64,000 bases of DNA, from contig NZ_CP015348.1 of assembly GCF_002109325.1 (NCBI RefSeq), positions 709,501-773,500 of the forward strand. The letters run 5' to 3'. Below, in pieces: positions 1 through 8,458 of this stretch. Position 1 is the stretch's first letter; every line of letters begins with the position of its first letter. Made by a program: the position numbers and the translations under genes. Origin of the DNA: Sporosarcina ureae (GTDB lineage: Bacteria > Bacillota > Bacilli > Bacillales_A > Planococcaceae). The notes under the pieces were generated by a model. The model was not told the origin of the DNA, ran no database searches, and saw only the letters and a list, made by a program, of their open reading frames with translations.

Positions 1-44
1 AATATGCGAAAGACCTAGCAGAATATGCTAGCGATGAAAATTAA
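1..44 (+). CDS. 3' end of an unidentified gene (partial at left edge)
   Basis: The frame starting at base 3 is open from the window edge and reads YAKDLAEYASDEN before a TAA at 42-44. The stop lies 21 bases before the ATG of the radical SAM gene, whose ribosome binding site (AAGGAG) sits in between, so the two could be co-transcribed. Only 13 residues are visible, too few to name a family. The open frame may also be chance. Confidence 0.35.
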   Translation, partial: YAKDLAEYASDEN

Positions 45-65
45 TTGACTTAAGGAGTTACGAAC

Positions 66-1169
66 ATGGTACTATCACATTCCCGTTTATCAGATGCATG
101 GGAAGCATATCAAGATGTAGATTTGCATGGTAAGCAAGTTCTATCCAGCATAGAATTCACGACGACCTATTTATGCAATATGCGTTGTGAACATTGCGCG
201 GTTGGATATATGCTACAACCAAAAGACCCACAAGCATTACCACTCGAGTTGCTGCTACAGCGGCTGGATGAAATCCCCCATTTACGAACGATTAGCTTAA
301 CAGGCGGCGAGCCGATGTTTTCGAAAAAATCTGTCGAGCAGTATGTCGTACCGTTATTGCAGCATGCACATGCGCGCGGAATTCAGACGCAGATGAATTC
401 GAATCTAACTATGCCTATTGAACGTTATGAATTAATTGCACCGTATTTGAATGTCCTGCATATTTCGCATAACTGGGGTACAGTGGATGATTTCATCGAT
501 GGTGGATTCGCCCGGATGGAACGCAAGCCACCACGTGAGCGTCGTGCCGCACAATTCGAACGAATGATTGAAAACAGCCGAGCGTTGTCTGAAATGGGTG
601 TAATGGTGTCAGCGGAAACGATGTTGAATCGCCGAACATTACCTCATCTACAGACCATTCATGAACAAATTATCCATGAAATGAAATGTGGTCGCCATGA
701 AATACATCCTATGTATCCTAGCGATTTCGCTTCTTCATTGGATGTACTAACTTTGGATGAAACACGTACAGCAATGTTCGATCTGCTGTCATACCGTGAT
801 CCACAAACATGGATGCTATTTGGGACTTTACCGTTTTATAATTGTAGTAACGATGCAAGAGATCAAGAATTATTTGAGAAACTTGCAGCAAGTGAAAATG
901 TCACTGTGCGAAATGATCCAGACGGTCGTTCTCGGTTGAATGTCAATATGTTTACCGGAGACGTGATCGTGACAGATTTCGGAGATGTTCCTCCACTAGG
1001 GAATATTCAAACCGACCAGTTGACGGATTTATATACGAAATGGCAACAACATCCCTTAGCAAAAAGCGTAAGCTGTCATTGTCCTGCAGTGCGTTGTCTT
1101 GGACCGAATTTACTCGTAAAAGATGCCTATTATCCAAATGTAGACTTTTTGAAGCGACAGCAAAGATAA
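66..1169 (+). CDS. yfkAB: Radical SAM protein, YfkAB family (CxCxxxxC motif)
   Basis: This is a 367-residue radical S-adenosylmethionine protein. The iron-sulfur binding motif CNMRCEHC lies near residues 38-45, followed by the SAM-binding TGGEP stretch near 79-83. A second cysteine cluster, CHCPAVRC, lies near the C-terminus (about 338-345) and has the CxCxxxxC spacing that defines the YfkAB family. In Bacillus subtilis the equivalent is annotated as yfkA/yfkB; here it is one continuous frame. The substrate is not known. The ATG at 66 has AAGGAG eight bases upstream. A bidirectional hairpin terminator follows directly. The family assignment is firm; the function is open. Confidence 0.85.
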   Translation: MVLSHSRLSDAWEAYQDVDLHGKQVLSSIEFTTTYLCNMRCEHCAVGYMLQPKDPQALPLELLLQRLDEIPHLRTISLTGGEPMFSKKSVEQYVVPLLQHAHARGIQTQMNSNLTMPIERYELIAPYLNVLHISHNWGTVDDFIDGGFARMERKPPRERRAAQFERMIENSRALSEMGVMVSAETMLNRRTLPHLQTIHEQIIHEMKCGRHEIHPMYPSDFASSLDVLTLDETRTAMFDLLSYRDPQTWMLFGTLPFYNCSNDARDQELFEKLAASENVTVRNDPDGRSRLNVNMFTGDVIVTDFGDVPPLGNIQTDQLTDLYTKWQQHPLAKSVSCHCPAVRCLGPNLLVKDAYYPNVDFLKRQQR

Positions 1170-1177
1170 GGTAGATG

Positions 1178-1222
1178 AAAAAACCACGTATGGCTCATAG
1201 TTGAGTCCATACGTGGTTTTTA
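1178..1222. terminator. Bidirectional terminator between yfkAB and the MetQ-like gene
   Basis: A perfect 13-bp stem (AAACCACGTATGG at 1181-1193, complement at 1207-1219) is flanked by A-run and T-run on opposite sides, so it can stop both convergent genes. Its right arm touches the stop of the minus-strand gene. Confidence 0.85.
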
Positions 1223-2005
1223 TTTTCCGAAGCCTTGGAAATGTTCATCAATAGCTTCTTGGAACGTCTCTGATGCTACTGCTTCTTTAATCGCTAAAGC
1301 AAAATCCTTCTCACGATCTTCTTCTCTGACCGCAACGATATATTGCAACTCTTCACCAAGCTCTTCATGTGCTAGTGCGTCTTCCAATTCCATTTCATTG
1401 ACCATAATATAATTGTCTGGAATGATGGCTAAATCACCACTTGCCATAGATGGTATCAGCTGTGCAATCAAGATAGGCTGGATGTTCAAGTTTTTCGGAT
1501 TACTATCAATATGTTTTTCTGTAACTGCATAAGTGGCTGCACTTGGATCCAATGAAATTAATCCCTGTTGTTCAAGGAAACGTAGGGCTCTCGCTGTGCC
1601 TAGTTCATCATTCGGAATAGTAATCCATGAACCGTTAGGAATATCATCCATCGACGTCAACGAGTTAGAATATAAGCCTAGTCCCACACTTGGAACTTCC
1701 GTCAAAGCAACTATAGGCAAGTCATATTCTTCGTTAAACTGTTGAAGATTAATTTGTTGTTGGTTGATGTTGGCAGCTATCTCTCCATCAGCCAACTCTT
1801 TATTCGGTTCAATTAAATCTACGTATGATTCCACTTCGACTTTGTACCCTTGTTCTTCAAGTGCCGGTTTTAATGCCTGATCGATGACTTTCGCATAAAT
1901 CCCTGCCGTTGTACCAATTTTTATCGTTTCATTACTGCCTGTAGGATTGCATGCGGTTAACAGCATTCCAAGGATCGTCAGCAGACCGACTAGTTTCATT
2001 TTCAT
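1220..2005 (-). CDS. MetQ/NlpA-family substrate-binding lipoprotein (orphan)
   Basis: A 261-residue lipoprotein with a short hydrophobic signal peptide and lipobox LLTAC (Cys19). The mature part starts IKIGTTAGIYAKVID and continues with the NlpA-type body (PNKELADGEIAANINQQQ, AIIPDNYIMVN), as in the binding components of D/L-methionine importers. It should sit on the outer face of the membrane and deliver a small amino acid to an ABC importer. No metN (ATPase) or metI (permease) lies next to it, which is unusual because the three are normally one operon. The ATG at 2005 has GGAACG upstream. The ligand is uncertain: methionine is a family-based guess. Confidence 0.8.
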   Translation of the reverse strand: MKMKLVGLLTILGMLLTACNPTGSNETIKIGTTAGIYAKVIDQALKPALEEQGYKVEVESYVDLIEPNKELADGEIAANINQQQINLQQFNEEYDLPIVALTEVPSVGLGLYSNSLTSMDDIPNGSWITIPNDELGTARALRFLEQQGLISLDPSAATYAVTEKHIDSNPKNLNIQPILIAQLIPSMASGDLAIIPDNYIMVNEMELEDALAHEELGEELQYIVAVREEDREKDFALAIKEAVASETFQEAIDEHFQGFGK

Positions 2006-2083
2006 CTTAAATCGTTCCTTTCAAAAAACACTATCTTCATCATATTCGCTGTAATTTTCACTGTCAAACCAAATCCTGCAATT

Positions 2084-2115
2084 AAAAAGATGTGCAACAT
2101 TGTACACATCTTTTT
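2084..2115 (-). terminator. Terminator downstream of the 2131-2912 genes
   Basis: Eleven-bp perfect stem AAAAAGATGTG / CACATCTTTTT with a 10-nt loop. It lies between the stop of the 146-residue membrane protein and the start of the MetQ-like gene. Confidence 0.75.
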
Positions 2116-2130
2116 ACTCGCTATGTAATT

Positions 2131-2571
2131 TTACCAGACTGCCGGTTTTTGTACCATAAGCCAAAGCATCACCATAAGCAATCCAATATAAATCCAGGCA
2201 GTACGTTGTAACTTGTTGAGTACCGCTTCCCTGTCTTTGCTTGGATCATGGAATCTTTTCAATACAGAAGAGAAACCAGTTGCCAGGAAGAACCCGGACA
2301 GCAACATGACGCCTATTGTGAGAATAATCCACGACGTGTTCCATGGCCACGGACCAAATAAAATTAATAATATACCAGTCACAACAAGCACATGGCCTGA
2401 ATGCATAACAAGTCGTATAATGACTCGGATAATCGCCAGATAGATGTCTTCTGCTTCTGCTTTAGCAGAACGTAGCCGGCGTATTAATGGCAGCAAGAGG
2501 AATAAAGGTCCTACTGAAATTATAGCCGACACTACGTGTGCAAAGACAATCGCTCCGTAATAAAAGTTCAT
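2131..2571 (-). CDS. Small integral membrane protein, DUF2269-like
   Basis: A 146-residue protein with about four predicted membrane segments (roughly residues 5-30, 45-70, 78-100 and 122-142). The start MNFYYGAIVFAHVVSAIISVGPLF and the conserved histidines in helices one and two (AHV, MHSGHV) resemble small heme- or quinone-region membrane proteins grouped as DUF2269, but that is pattern recognition only. It follows the ASCH-domain gene by eight bases and probably shares its transcript. No clear ribosome binding site precedes the ATG, suggesting translational coupling. Function unknown. Confidence 0.7.
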   Translation of the reverse strand: MNFYYGAIVFAHVVSAIISVGPLFLLLPLIRRLRSAKAEAEDIYLAIIRVIIRLVMHSGHVLVVTGILLILFGPWPWNTSWIILTIGVMLLSGFFLATGFSSVLKRFHDPSKDREAVLNKLQRTAWIYIGLLMVMLWLMVQKPAVW

Positions 2572-2579
2572 TTAAGAGA

Positions 2580-2912
2580 TTATTTCTGAATTGGGCTATA
2601 TTCGTGCACCCAAACCTTCATTTTAGGAAGCCAAGGCATTTTGTCGTGGATCGACAGCATCGCCTGTTTATATTCTTCAACTGTTTCATGACCTTCTGAT
2701 TTGGCGTCTTCATCTGTCAGTTCTCCGAGTGTTTGTTCATATAATTTTTCAACTTTGAACTCTTTGCCTTCTAACGTCATCGTTTCGCCTGGGTATGCAT
2801 AGACACCATTACGTCTAGTAGCCCACTTTTCACCGTTGAGTACTTTTTGTACGTCCTCCGGAATAGTTACAAGTCTTTCTATTGAACATGTTTTTTCTGG
2901 ATAATTTGTCAT
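2580..2912 (-). CDS. ASCH/PUA-like domain protein
   Basis: A 110-residue soluble protein. The stretch VLNGEKWATRRNGVYAYPGE near residues 24-43, with the K-x-x-T-R-R pattern and the following glycine-proline turn, is typical of ASCH domains, a PUA-like fold that binds RNA or nucleotide-like ligands. AAGAGGAGTGTTAGC precedes the ATG, giving a good start. It is the first gene of a two-gene minus-strand unit with the small membrane protein. No specific substrate can be read from the sequence. Confidence 0.7.
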   Translation of the reverse strand: MTNYPEKTCSIERLVTIPEDVQKVLNGEKWATRRNGVYAYPGETMTLEGKEFKVEKLYEQTLGELTDEDAKSEGHETVEEYKQAMLSIHDKMPWLPKMKVWVHEYSPIQK

Positions 2913-3034
2913 GCTAACACTCCTCTTGATTCATTAATCTTTCACGTATACTAGTGTAACCCTTTTCATCAATGAATTACAGCTTTTACTTCCCAATAAA
3001 ATACCCTCACCACCGGAGCGACGAGGGATGGTAC

Positions 3035-3784
3035 TTATTTCACTTCTACTGTATGTTCTTCATGCTCGTGAATGTCTTCATTTTCGATATGAATAATCAC
3101 TTGATAGCTGCCTACTTTAGGGAATTGATAGTTTGCTGTATACTCACCCGGCTTGGATTCTTCCGTATCTACCCATGTGGTTTCTTTATCTGCCGAGATG
3201 ATTTCATAGCGAACCTGCGCCTTTATTGCTTCACCGTCGAGCTGCGCATGCGTCATCAACTCTGTGTCTGTTGCTGCTTTTGCTCCTTCAGGTTGCACAA
3301 AGTGAAGAGCAAGACCTTCTACTCCTTCGCCGTGTTCATGATGTTCATCTTCTTTGCCATTTTCGTGTTCATCCGATTGATGGGTAGCATCCCCGATTTG
3401 GATTTGCTTTTCTGGCATAACATGCATATCACGTGCAGTTACATGTACTTGAACGTGATACATACCGTCAGTATCGAATGTTGTTTCTGCTGAATAAATA
3501 CCTTCTTTTTCATTTGTTGTTTCAACTAGAATACTGTCTTCCTTCTTACCTTCTTCCCAGATCTCATATTCCACTTCGGATGCATCATCTACTTTTTCTT
3601 CCCCTTGTGTTACAAGTGTTGTTAGAGTTACCGGTTCATTAGCAATTCCTTGTTCTGGTACTGTAAGTTCTACATCAATTACTTCAGGTAAAACAGCTTC
3701 CGTAGGTACATCATCGTCTTGCCCACATCCAGCAAGTATACCTATCATAGCTGTACTCATGACTAACATTGATAATCGTTTCAT
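3035..3784 (-). CDS. Lipoprotein with two YtkA/FixH-like domains and a His-rich linker
   Basis: A 249-residue lipoprotein with lipobox ILAGC (Cys20). Two similar beta-sandwich repeats (about residues 35-130 and 155-249) carry the YtkA-like signature: a predicted strand block, GIYSAETTFDTDGMYHVQVHV in part in the first, and GEYTANYQFPKVGSYQVIIHI in part in the second. Between them lies a linker full of His, Glu and Asp (SDEHENGKEDEHHEHGEG), a plausible metal-binding stretch, and the tail has HEHEEH. It is divergent from a two-component system followed by an SCO-type copper chaperone, so a role in envelope metal handling or oxidase assembly is inferred. ATG 3784 has AGGAG upstream. Confidence 0.75.
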   Translation of the reverse strand: MKRLSMLVMSTAMIGILAGCGQDDDVPTEAVLPEVIDVELTVPEQGIANEPVTLTTLVTQGEEKVDDASEVEYEIWEEGKKEDSILVETTNEKEGIYSAETTFDTDGMYHVQVHVTARDMHVMPEKQIQIGDATHQSDEHENGKEDEHHEHGEGVEGLALHFVQPEGAKAATDTELMTHAQLDGEAIKAQVRYEIISADKETTWVDTEESKPGEYTANYQFPKVGSYQVIIHIENEDIHEHEEHTVEVK

Positions 3785-3941
3785 CTTTTCATTCTCCTAT
3801 CTATTCGTTTAGCTGTTATGATTATAAAATATGTTTACGAAATTTCAATGAAGTTTTAACAACTTCTCGAAACTTCATGTAGATTTCACATCTTTTACGG
3901 AAAATTAAACTATAAGCTTTTATGAAATGAGGCGTAGTAAA

Positions 3942-4619
3942 TTGAGTTACCAATTATTAGTCATTGACGACGAACAGCAAATGCGTGATTTGATTCGTGT
4001 GATACTTGAAGATGCGGGCTATAGCGTATTCGAAGCCAGCGACGGTTTGCAGGCTCTGTCGATCGTCAAACAACATACGATAGATTTATGCATTGTCGAT
4101 GTGATGATGCCCTATATGGACGGCTTCACATTTGCAGAGGAGATGAAACGCACTTCATCGATCCCATTGATTTTCCTATCTGCGCGAGGCGAGGAATGGG
4201 ATAAAGTTCAAGGTCTAAAACTTGGCGGAGACGACTACATCGTCAAACCTTTCTTACCAGGAGAACTGGTCGCGCGGATCGAAGCCGTCTTGCGCAGAAC
4301 ATACCGTCATAATCCTGAACCAATTATATTACAAGCTGGTCCACTTACCATTAATGAAGACTCGTATACAGCACAGCTTAACGGAAACCCTTTAAATCTG
4401 ACTTTGAAGGAATTTGGCTTGCTGTTATTGCTAGTCAAACATAAAGGGCGCGCCTATTCCCGAGAACAATTACTTGAATTGGTCTGGGGCGATGATCATC
4501 AAAGCAGTGAGCGTACAATTGATACGCATGTTAAAACACTTCGTTTAAAACTAGGTGACGCAGGTAAAATGATTGAGACCGTATGGGGGATCGGCTACAA
4601 GTTAGAGGACTCTGAATGA
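3942..4619 (+). CDS. OmpR/PhoB-family response regulator
   Basis: A two-domain DNA-binding response regulator of 225 residues from the TTG. The receiver domain has the acidic pair in VIDDEQQ (D9, D10), phospho-acceptor Asp in CIVDVMMPYMDG (D53) and Lys in YIVKPF (K102). The C-terminal winged helix ends with the typical SERTIDTHVKTLRLKLGD and VWGIGYKLE. I prefer the TTG at 3942, because GAGG ends 9 bases upstream, over the ATG at 3927, which lacks a ribosome binding site and adds MRRSK. Its stop overlaps the kinase ATG (ATGA). It probably controls this locus and perhaps the divergent YtkA-like lipoprotein. Confidence 0.9.
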   Translation: MSYQLLVIDDEQQMRDLIRVILEDAGYSVFEASDGLQALSIVKQHTIDLCIVDVMMPYMDGFTFAEEMKRTSSIPLIFLSARGEEWDKVQGLKLGGDDYIVKPFLPGELVARIEAVLRRTYRHNPEPIILQAGPLTINEDSYTAQLNGNPLNLTLKEFGLLLLLVKHKGRAYSREQLLELVWGDDHQSSERTIDTHVKTLRLKLGDAGKMIETVWGIGYKLEDSE

Positions 4620-6019
4620 ATAATTTAAATCTTAGCAAAAAGATGTTGTTTGTATTTTTAGGAAGCATCACGTGTACCATATTATTTTCATTCTTCTTCA
4701 TTCATTACTTATATACCGAATTATATAAAGAACAAATTAAAGAGTCGATCATATATCAAGGAAATCGAACAGCTTCCCATTATCATTACGGAGAGCTCAG
4801 TGATTCGATCATCGAAAAGATTCAATGGTATAACATCGTCTCAGAGTATGAAATTATCGTCGTAGATCGCTTAGATGATTTAACGTCCTATTTCCCCTAC
4901 AAGATTGATTATCAATCACTCATCAATGATAGCGACGAGAAGATATTAGAGACGGGTAAGCCCGTTATGAAAGAAGGCTATGTAGATGAACTAAATCGGG
5001 AAATCTTCGGTGGGATTTTCCCTATTAAAGGAGAAAACGGACTGATTGGTTTCATATATATATATGTTCCGCTCGCTGCGATCCAAGATGTTTTTCACGA
5101 CAGTTTACCCATTATGATACTCGTCGGGAGCCTATTCTTCCTCGTTCTATTTCTAATTTTGCGGCGTGTGTGGCGTTCGCTATTCGAACCGTTGCAAACA
5201 TTGCAGACCTATTCAGAAGAAGTGTCTAAAGGTGATTATTCGAATCGACTCAATACAGGACGGACAGATGAGATAGGTAAACTGGCGACTGCATTCGATT
5301 CAATGAGTCGTTCCCTTGAAGAGCAAGATCAGCGCAAGAAAGATTTTACGTCAAATATTGTACATGAGCTCAGGACACCATTGACGTATATTAGCGGCTA
5401 CGCGCAACTTTCACGCAATAAAATTGATTCGTCTCCCGATGATGTAAAACACTACTTATCAACCATCGAGAAAGAAACCGAACGCTTAAAGAAGCTTATA
5501 CATGATTTAGTCGAGCTAAACCATTTGGAACAGGATGTATATACACTGGAAACTGAACCGATTGCAATTGCGCAATTACTATTAGATACGTTGGAATTAT
5601 TTGTGATTCGATTACAGGACAAAAATATTCAGTTGAGCACATCGATTGATGAGGAATTGATTTTGGAAGGTGATCCTAAACGATTGCAACAAGTCTTTTA
5701 TAACACGATCGATAATGCAGTAAAATATGCTGAGCAATCCATTACTATTCATCTGACCGCCAGTAAGCAAGGTGCACAATATCGCATCGCCAATGACGGC
5801 GTGACCATAGAAGAAGAGGACGTAGAGCGAATCGGAGAACGCTTTTTCCGTACCGATAAAGCACGAACTCGCACAACAGGCGGTACTGGACTTGGTCTAT
5901 CGATCGTCAAAGAAATTGTTCGGTTACACGGAGGTACATTCACGATTTCCAATGAAATAACAGAAACCATTGTGATCATTGAATTACCTGAGCAAATACA
6001 AAGGAGTGAAAACAGTTGA
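4616..6019 (+). CDS. Sensor histidine kinase with HAMP domain
   Basis: A 467-residue membrane kinase. Transmembrane segments lie near residues 9-32 and 163-183, enclosing an extracellular sensor of about 130 residues. A HAMP linker (184-236) leads to the H-box FTSNIVHELRTPLTYISGY with His250, then the ATPase domain with the N-box (NTIDNAVKYA), the F-box (RFFRTDKAR) and a G-rich GGTGLGLSIVKEIV. It overlaps the regulator gene by four bases and the SCO gene by four bases, so the three are translationally coupled. The signal is unknown; the coupled copper chaperone suggests a metal or redox cue, which is inference. Confidence 0.9.
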   Translation: MNNLNLSKKMLFVFLGSITCTILFSFFFIHYLYTELYKEQIKESIIYQGNRTASHYHYGELSDSIIEKIQWYNIVSEYEIIVVDRLDDLTSYFPYKIDYQSLINDSDEKILETGKPVMKEGYVDELNREIFGGIFPIKGENGLIGFIYIYVPLAAIQDVFHDSLPIMILVGSLFFLVLFLILRRVWRSLFEPLQTLQTYSEEVSKGDYSNRLNTGRTDEIGKLATAFDSMSRSLEEQDQRKKDFTSNIVHELRTPLTYISGYAQLSRNKIDSSPDDVKHYLSTIEKETERLKKLIHDLVELNHLEQDVYTLETEPIAIAQLLLDTLELFVIRLQDKNIQLSTSIDEELILEGDPKRLQQVFYNTIDNAVKYAEQSITIHLTASKQGAQYRIANDGVTIEEEDVERIGERFFRTDKARTRTTGGTGLGLSIVKEIVRLHGGTFTISNEITETIVIIELPEQIQRSENS

Positions 6020-6576
6020 AACGTCTGATTCCTTTTCTGTTGATGCTCGTACTATTCATCAATGGGTGCAGTCAACCTCTTGAACGTGGGAAACAAGTCC
6101 GTGAATTCACCTTCACGGATCAGCATGATCAACCATTCAGTTCCAAGGAGCTTTCCGGTTCGCCATGGATTGCAGACTTCATTTTCACAAATTGTACAAC
6201 AGTTTGTCCAACGTTGACGAGTGAGATGGCAGACCTACAAGCAGAATTGAAAGATCAGGACATCGAAATGAACTTCGTCTCTTTTACTGTAGATCCTGAT
6301 ACCGATACACCTGCAGTTTTGAAAGACTATATTTCAAACTTTACTGATGATGAATCAAACTGGCATTTCCTGACGGGCTACTCACAACAACAATTCGAAG
6401 CGTTTGCTCGGGAAGAGTTCCAGACTTTTGTGCTGAAACATAAATCTTCTACGCAAGTTGTCCATGGTACAAATTTCTATCTACTGGATTCGGAAGGCTA
6501 TATTCTTAAGGAGTATAACTTCTCAAATGATTCTTATAAAGAAGAGTTATTGGCCGATCTAAAACGCATGAAATAA
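6016..6576 (+). CDS. SCO1/SenC-family copper chaperone lipoprotein
   Basis: A 186-residue protein of the SCO family, which delivers copper to the CuA site of cytochrome c oxidase or acts as an envelope thiol-redox protein. It has a signal peptide with lipobox LFINGC (Cys18), the thioredoxin-like copper motif CTTVCP (Cys60, Cys64) and the third ligand in VVHGTNFYLLD (His150). It starts at a TTG (6016) with AAGGAGTG upstream and overlaps the kinase stop. A dedicated two-component system in the same transcript is uncommon for SCO genes, suggesting regulated expression. B. subtilis ypmQ is the nearest named relative I know; orthology is not shown. Confidence 0.88.
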   Translation: MKRLIPFLLMLVLFINGCSQPLERGKQVREFTFTDQHDQPFSSKELSGSPWIADFIFTNCTTVCPTLTSEMADLQAELKDQDIEMNFVSFTVDPDTDTPAVLKDYISNFTDDESNWHFLTGYSQQQFEAFAREEFQTFVLKHKSSTQVVHGTNFYLLDSEGYILKEYNFSNDSYKEELLADLKRMK

Positions 6577-6632
6577 CAGTCGGGTTGCGTGACGAATTTC
6601 GTCGATTCCGCTATACTAGGTAAGGAAAGCAG

Positions 6633-7007
6633 GTGTACGTGTTGGATTCTCGTTATTGGAAAGCCGGTTTTTTTACTGCGCTGACTTCATTTGTTCTACT
6701 CATTTTAGGCGTACGGACAGTTCTTGGACATGACTTGATCGTTAATAACTATTTGACGTTCGCCGTATTCGGTCTGATGGTCGGGATTGTCACTTCTCTT
6801 TTATTGTTCTATCAGCTATCGATTGCATTTAAAATGTTCATGGTCGTCCTTGTTCTAGCATTTGCTGAGATGTTCCGCAGCTTTATCATGATGGATAATG
6901 AATTTTCGGAAGCCATCGGAATTTTATCGCTGTTCATTATTTCATCATTCGGACTAGCAATCTCTGTGATCGTTCAATTCATCGTAAAATTAGCGCGTAA
7001 AAAGTAA
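6633..7007 (+). CDS. Small membrane protein, four predicted helices
   Basis: A protein of about 124 residues with four hydrophobic segments (roughly 11-31, 41-63, 66-86 and 96-119) and little else. No family is recognised. Three nearby starts are possible: GTG 6633 (AAGGA ends six bases upstream, preferred), GTG 6639 and TTG 6642. It follows the SCO gene by 56 bases with no terminator between them, so it could belong to the same transcript and take part in respiratory-chain or envelope functions; that is inference from position only. A strong terminator follows at once. Confidence 0.65.
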   Translation: MYVLDSRYWKAGFFTALTSFVLLILGVRTVLGHDLIVNNYLTFAVFGLMVGIVTSLLLFYQLSIAFKMFMVVLVLAFAEMFRSFIMMDNEFSEAIGILSLFIISSFGLAISVIVQFIVKLARKK

Positions 7008-7008
7008 A

Positions 7009-7047
7009 AACCGGTTGGAGAATTATTCTCCGACCGGTTGTTTTTTT
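7009..7047. terminator. Bidirectional terminator overlapping the end of rlmN
   Basis: Stem AACCGGTTGGAGAA / TTCTCCGACCGGTT with one wobble position and a three-base loop, with T-runs on both sides. The right arm encodes the last residues (PVGE) and stop of rlmN, so the terminator is built into coding sequence. Confidence 0.85.
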
Positions 7048-8099
7048 GTTTTTTTGATTTGTTTACTTCGTAGTTGACCGCATGCCGCATCAATATCTGT
7101 ACCGTTTTCAAGACGTACTCCACCGTTGATCCCTTTGCGTCTAAGCGCTTCGTAGAACGATTTAATCGCCTCGGGTTCACTCCGCTGATACTGGCCATGT
7201 TCATCTACTGGATTGTACGGAATTAGGTTGACGTATGAAAGGTGACGCTTATCCGCAAGCAATCGACCCAACTCTTCTGCTTCTTTGACGTGGTCATTCA
7301 CGTCACGCAATAAAATATACTCAAATGTGATACGACGATTCGTTTTTTCTAAATAATAGTTGATTGAATCCATCAATTTTTCAATCGGGAATGCTTTGTT
7401 AATCTTCATGATGGATGAACGTAACTCATTATTCGGCGCATGTAATGAAACCGCCAAGTTTACTTGTAGTTTTTCATCTGCAAAGTCTTTGATCTTCTCT
7501 GTCAGACCACTTGTTGAAACCGTAATATGACGCGCACCGATTGATAGACCTTTTTGGTGATTTACGACATGAAGGAAGTCCATCAGGTTCGAATAGTTGT
7601 CGAACGGCTCGCCTATACCCATAACTACAATATGGCTTACGCGTTCATCTTCGCCTTTGCCATCAAGATACTCTTGCACCTTCATAATTTGACCCACAAT
7701 TTCCCCTGCATCTAGATCACGATTTTTGCGCAAAAGTCCGCTTGCACAGAAACTGCAACCGATATTACATCCGACTTGTGTTGTGACACAAACAGAATGA
7801 CCATAAGGGAATTTCATCAAAACCGTTTCGATCAAGTTGCCATCATGCATTTTGAAAAGGAATTTCACAGTGCCGTCCTGTGAAACTTGCTTAACGTTTT
7901 GCTCAAGTGTTTGAACCGAGAAGTTTTCATTCAATACATCAATGGTTTCTTGATTAATATTATTCATTTCATCAAAAGATAAGACACGCTTTTTATAGAG
8001 CCAGTCCCAAACTTGTGCTGCACGGTACTTTTTTTGTCCGTTTTCTATAAGAAAGTCTGTCAATTGTTCAATTGTCAAACCGTATATCGATTTTTTCAT
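7023..8099 (-). CDS. rlmN: Dual-specificity RNA methyltransferase RlmN
   Basis: A 358-residue radical SAM enzyme that methylates C2 of A2503 in 23S rRNA and of A37 in some tRNAs. The cluster motif is CNIGCSFC near residue 115, followed by the substrate region [16 protein letters not shown]. The conserved C-terminal Cys that forms the transient methyl adduct is in DIDAACGQL near residue 345. Length and motif order match the Bacillus family. ATG 8099 has GAGG eleven bases upstream. It is a single-gene unit. Confidence 0.95.
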   Translation of the reverse strand: MKKSIYGLTIEQLTDFLIENGQKKYRAAQVWDWLYKKRVLSFDEMNNINQETIDVLNENFSVQTLEQNVKQVSQDGTVKFLFKMHDGNLIETVLMKFPYGHSVCVTTQVGCNIGCSFCASGLLRKNRDLDAGEIVGQIMKVQEYLDGKGEDERVSHIVVMGIGEPFDNYSNLMDFLHVVNHQKGLSIGARHITVSTSGLTEKIKDFADEKLQVNLAVSLHAPNNELRSSIMKINKAFPIEKLMDSINYYLEKTNRRITFEYILLRDVNDHVKEAEELGRLLADKRHLSYVNLIPYNPVDEHGQYQRSEPEAIKSFYEALRRKGINGGVRLENGTDIDAACGQLRSKQIKKTKKQPVGE

Positions 8100-8179
8100 T
8101 TGATTTCTAGCCTCATTTCAAAAATTACAATCTTTTTATTATACTACAAGATTGTGGAGAAAGGAACAACTGATTCGTT

Positions 8180-8362
8180 TTATAGTTGTTTTTGCTGAAC
8201 ATTTTTGTCAGTTCTAAGTTTTAGGAAAAATGCCAAAAGGTTCAATGCTGCAAGCACGGCGAAAAAAATACCCATTCCTGTATGTCCTGTCGCGATTCGA
8301 TCATATGCAAAATAACCCATGACAACTCCAATGACTAAGTCAATGATTTTTGAATTAAACAA
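8180..8362 (-). CDS. Small membrane protein (60 residues)
   Basis: A 60-residue protein with two predicted transmembrane helices (about residues 7-22 and 29-48) and a charged tail (KLRTDKNVQQKQL). The start is a TTG at 8362 with an excellent AAGGGGG ribosome binding site five bases upstream, which argues for a real gene. No family is recognised, though short proteins of this layout are common in Bacillaceae. It stands alone between rlmN and the cyclic-diphosphoglycerate-synthetase-like gene. Confidence 0.65.
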   Translation of the reverse strand: MFNSKIIDLVIGVVMGYFAYDRIATGHTGMGIFFAVLAALNLLAFFLKLRTDKNVQQKQL

Positions 8363-8403
8363 GATGCTTCCCCCTTACTGTACTACTCGTAGTATAGCAG
8401 AAA

Positions 8404-8440
8404 AATACACCTGCAACCGAATTTTCATCCGTTACAGGTG
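8404..8440 (-). terminator. Terminator after the 8459-9811 gene
   Basis: Imperfect hairpin: outer stem CACCTG / CAGGTG plus inner AAC / GTT, followed on the minus strand by TATTTTT. Confidence 0.55.
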
Positions 8441-8458
8441 CTTGATTAGTCATTTTTC

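Noticed and set aside
2972..3493. A 173-residue plus-strand frame
   Set aside because: It is antisense to the YtkA-like lipoprotein, has no ribosome binding site and its protein is low-complexity Cys/Phe-rich.
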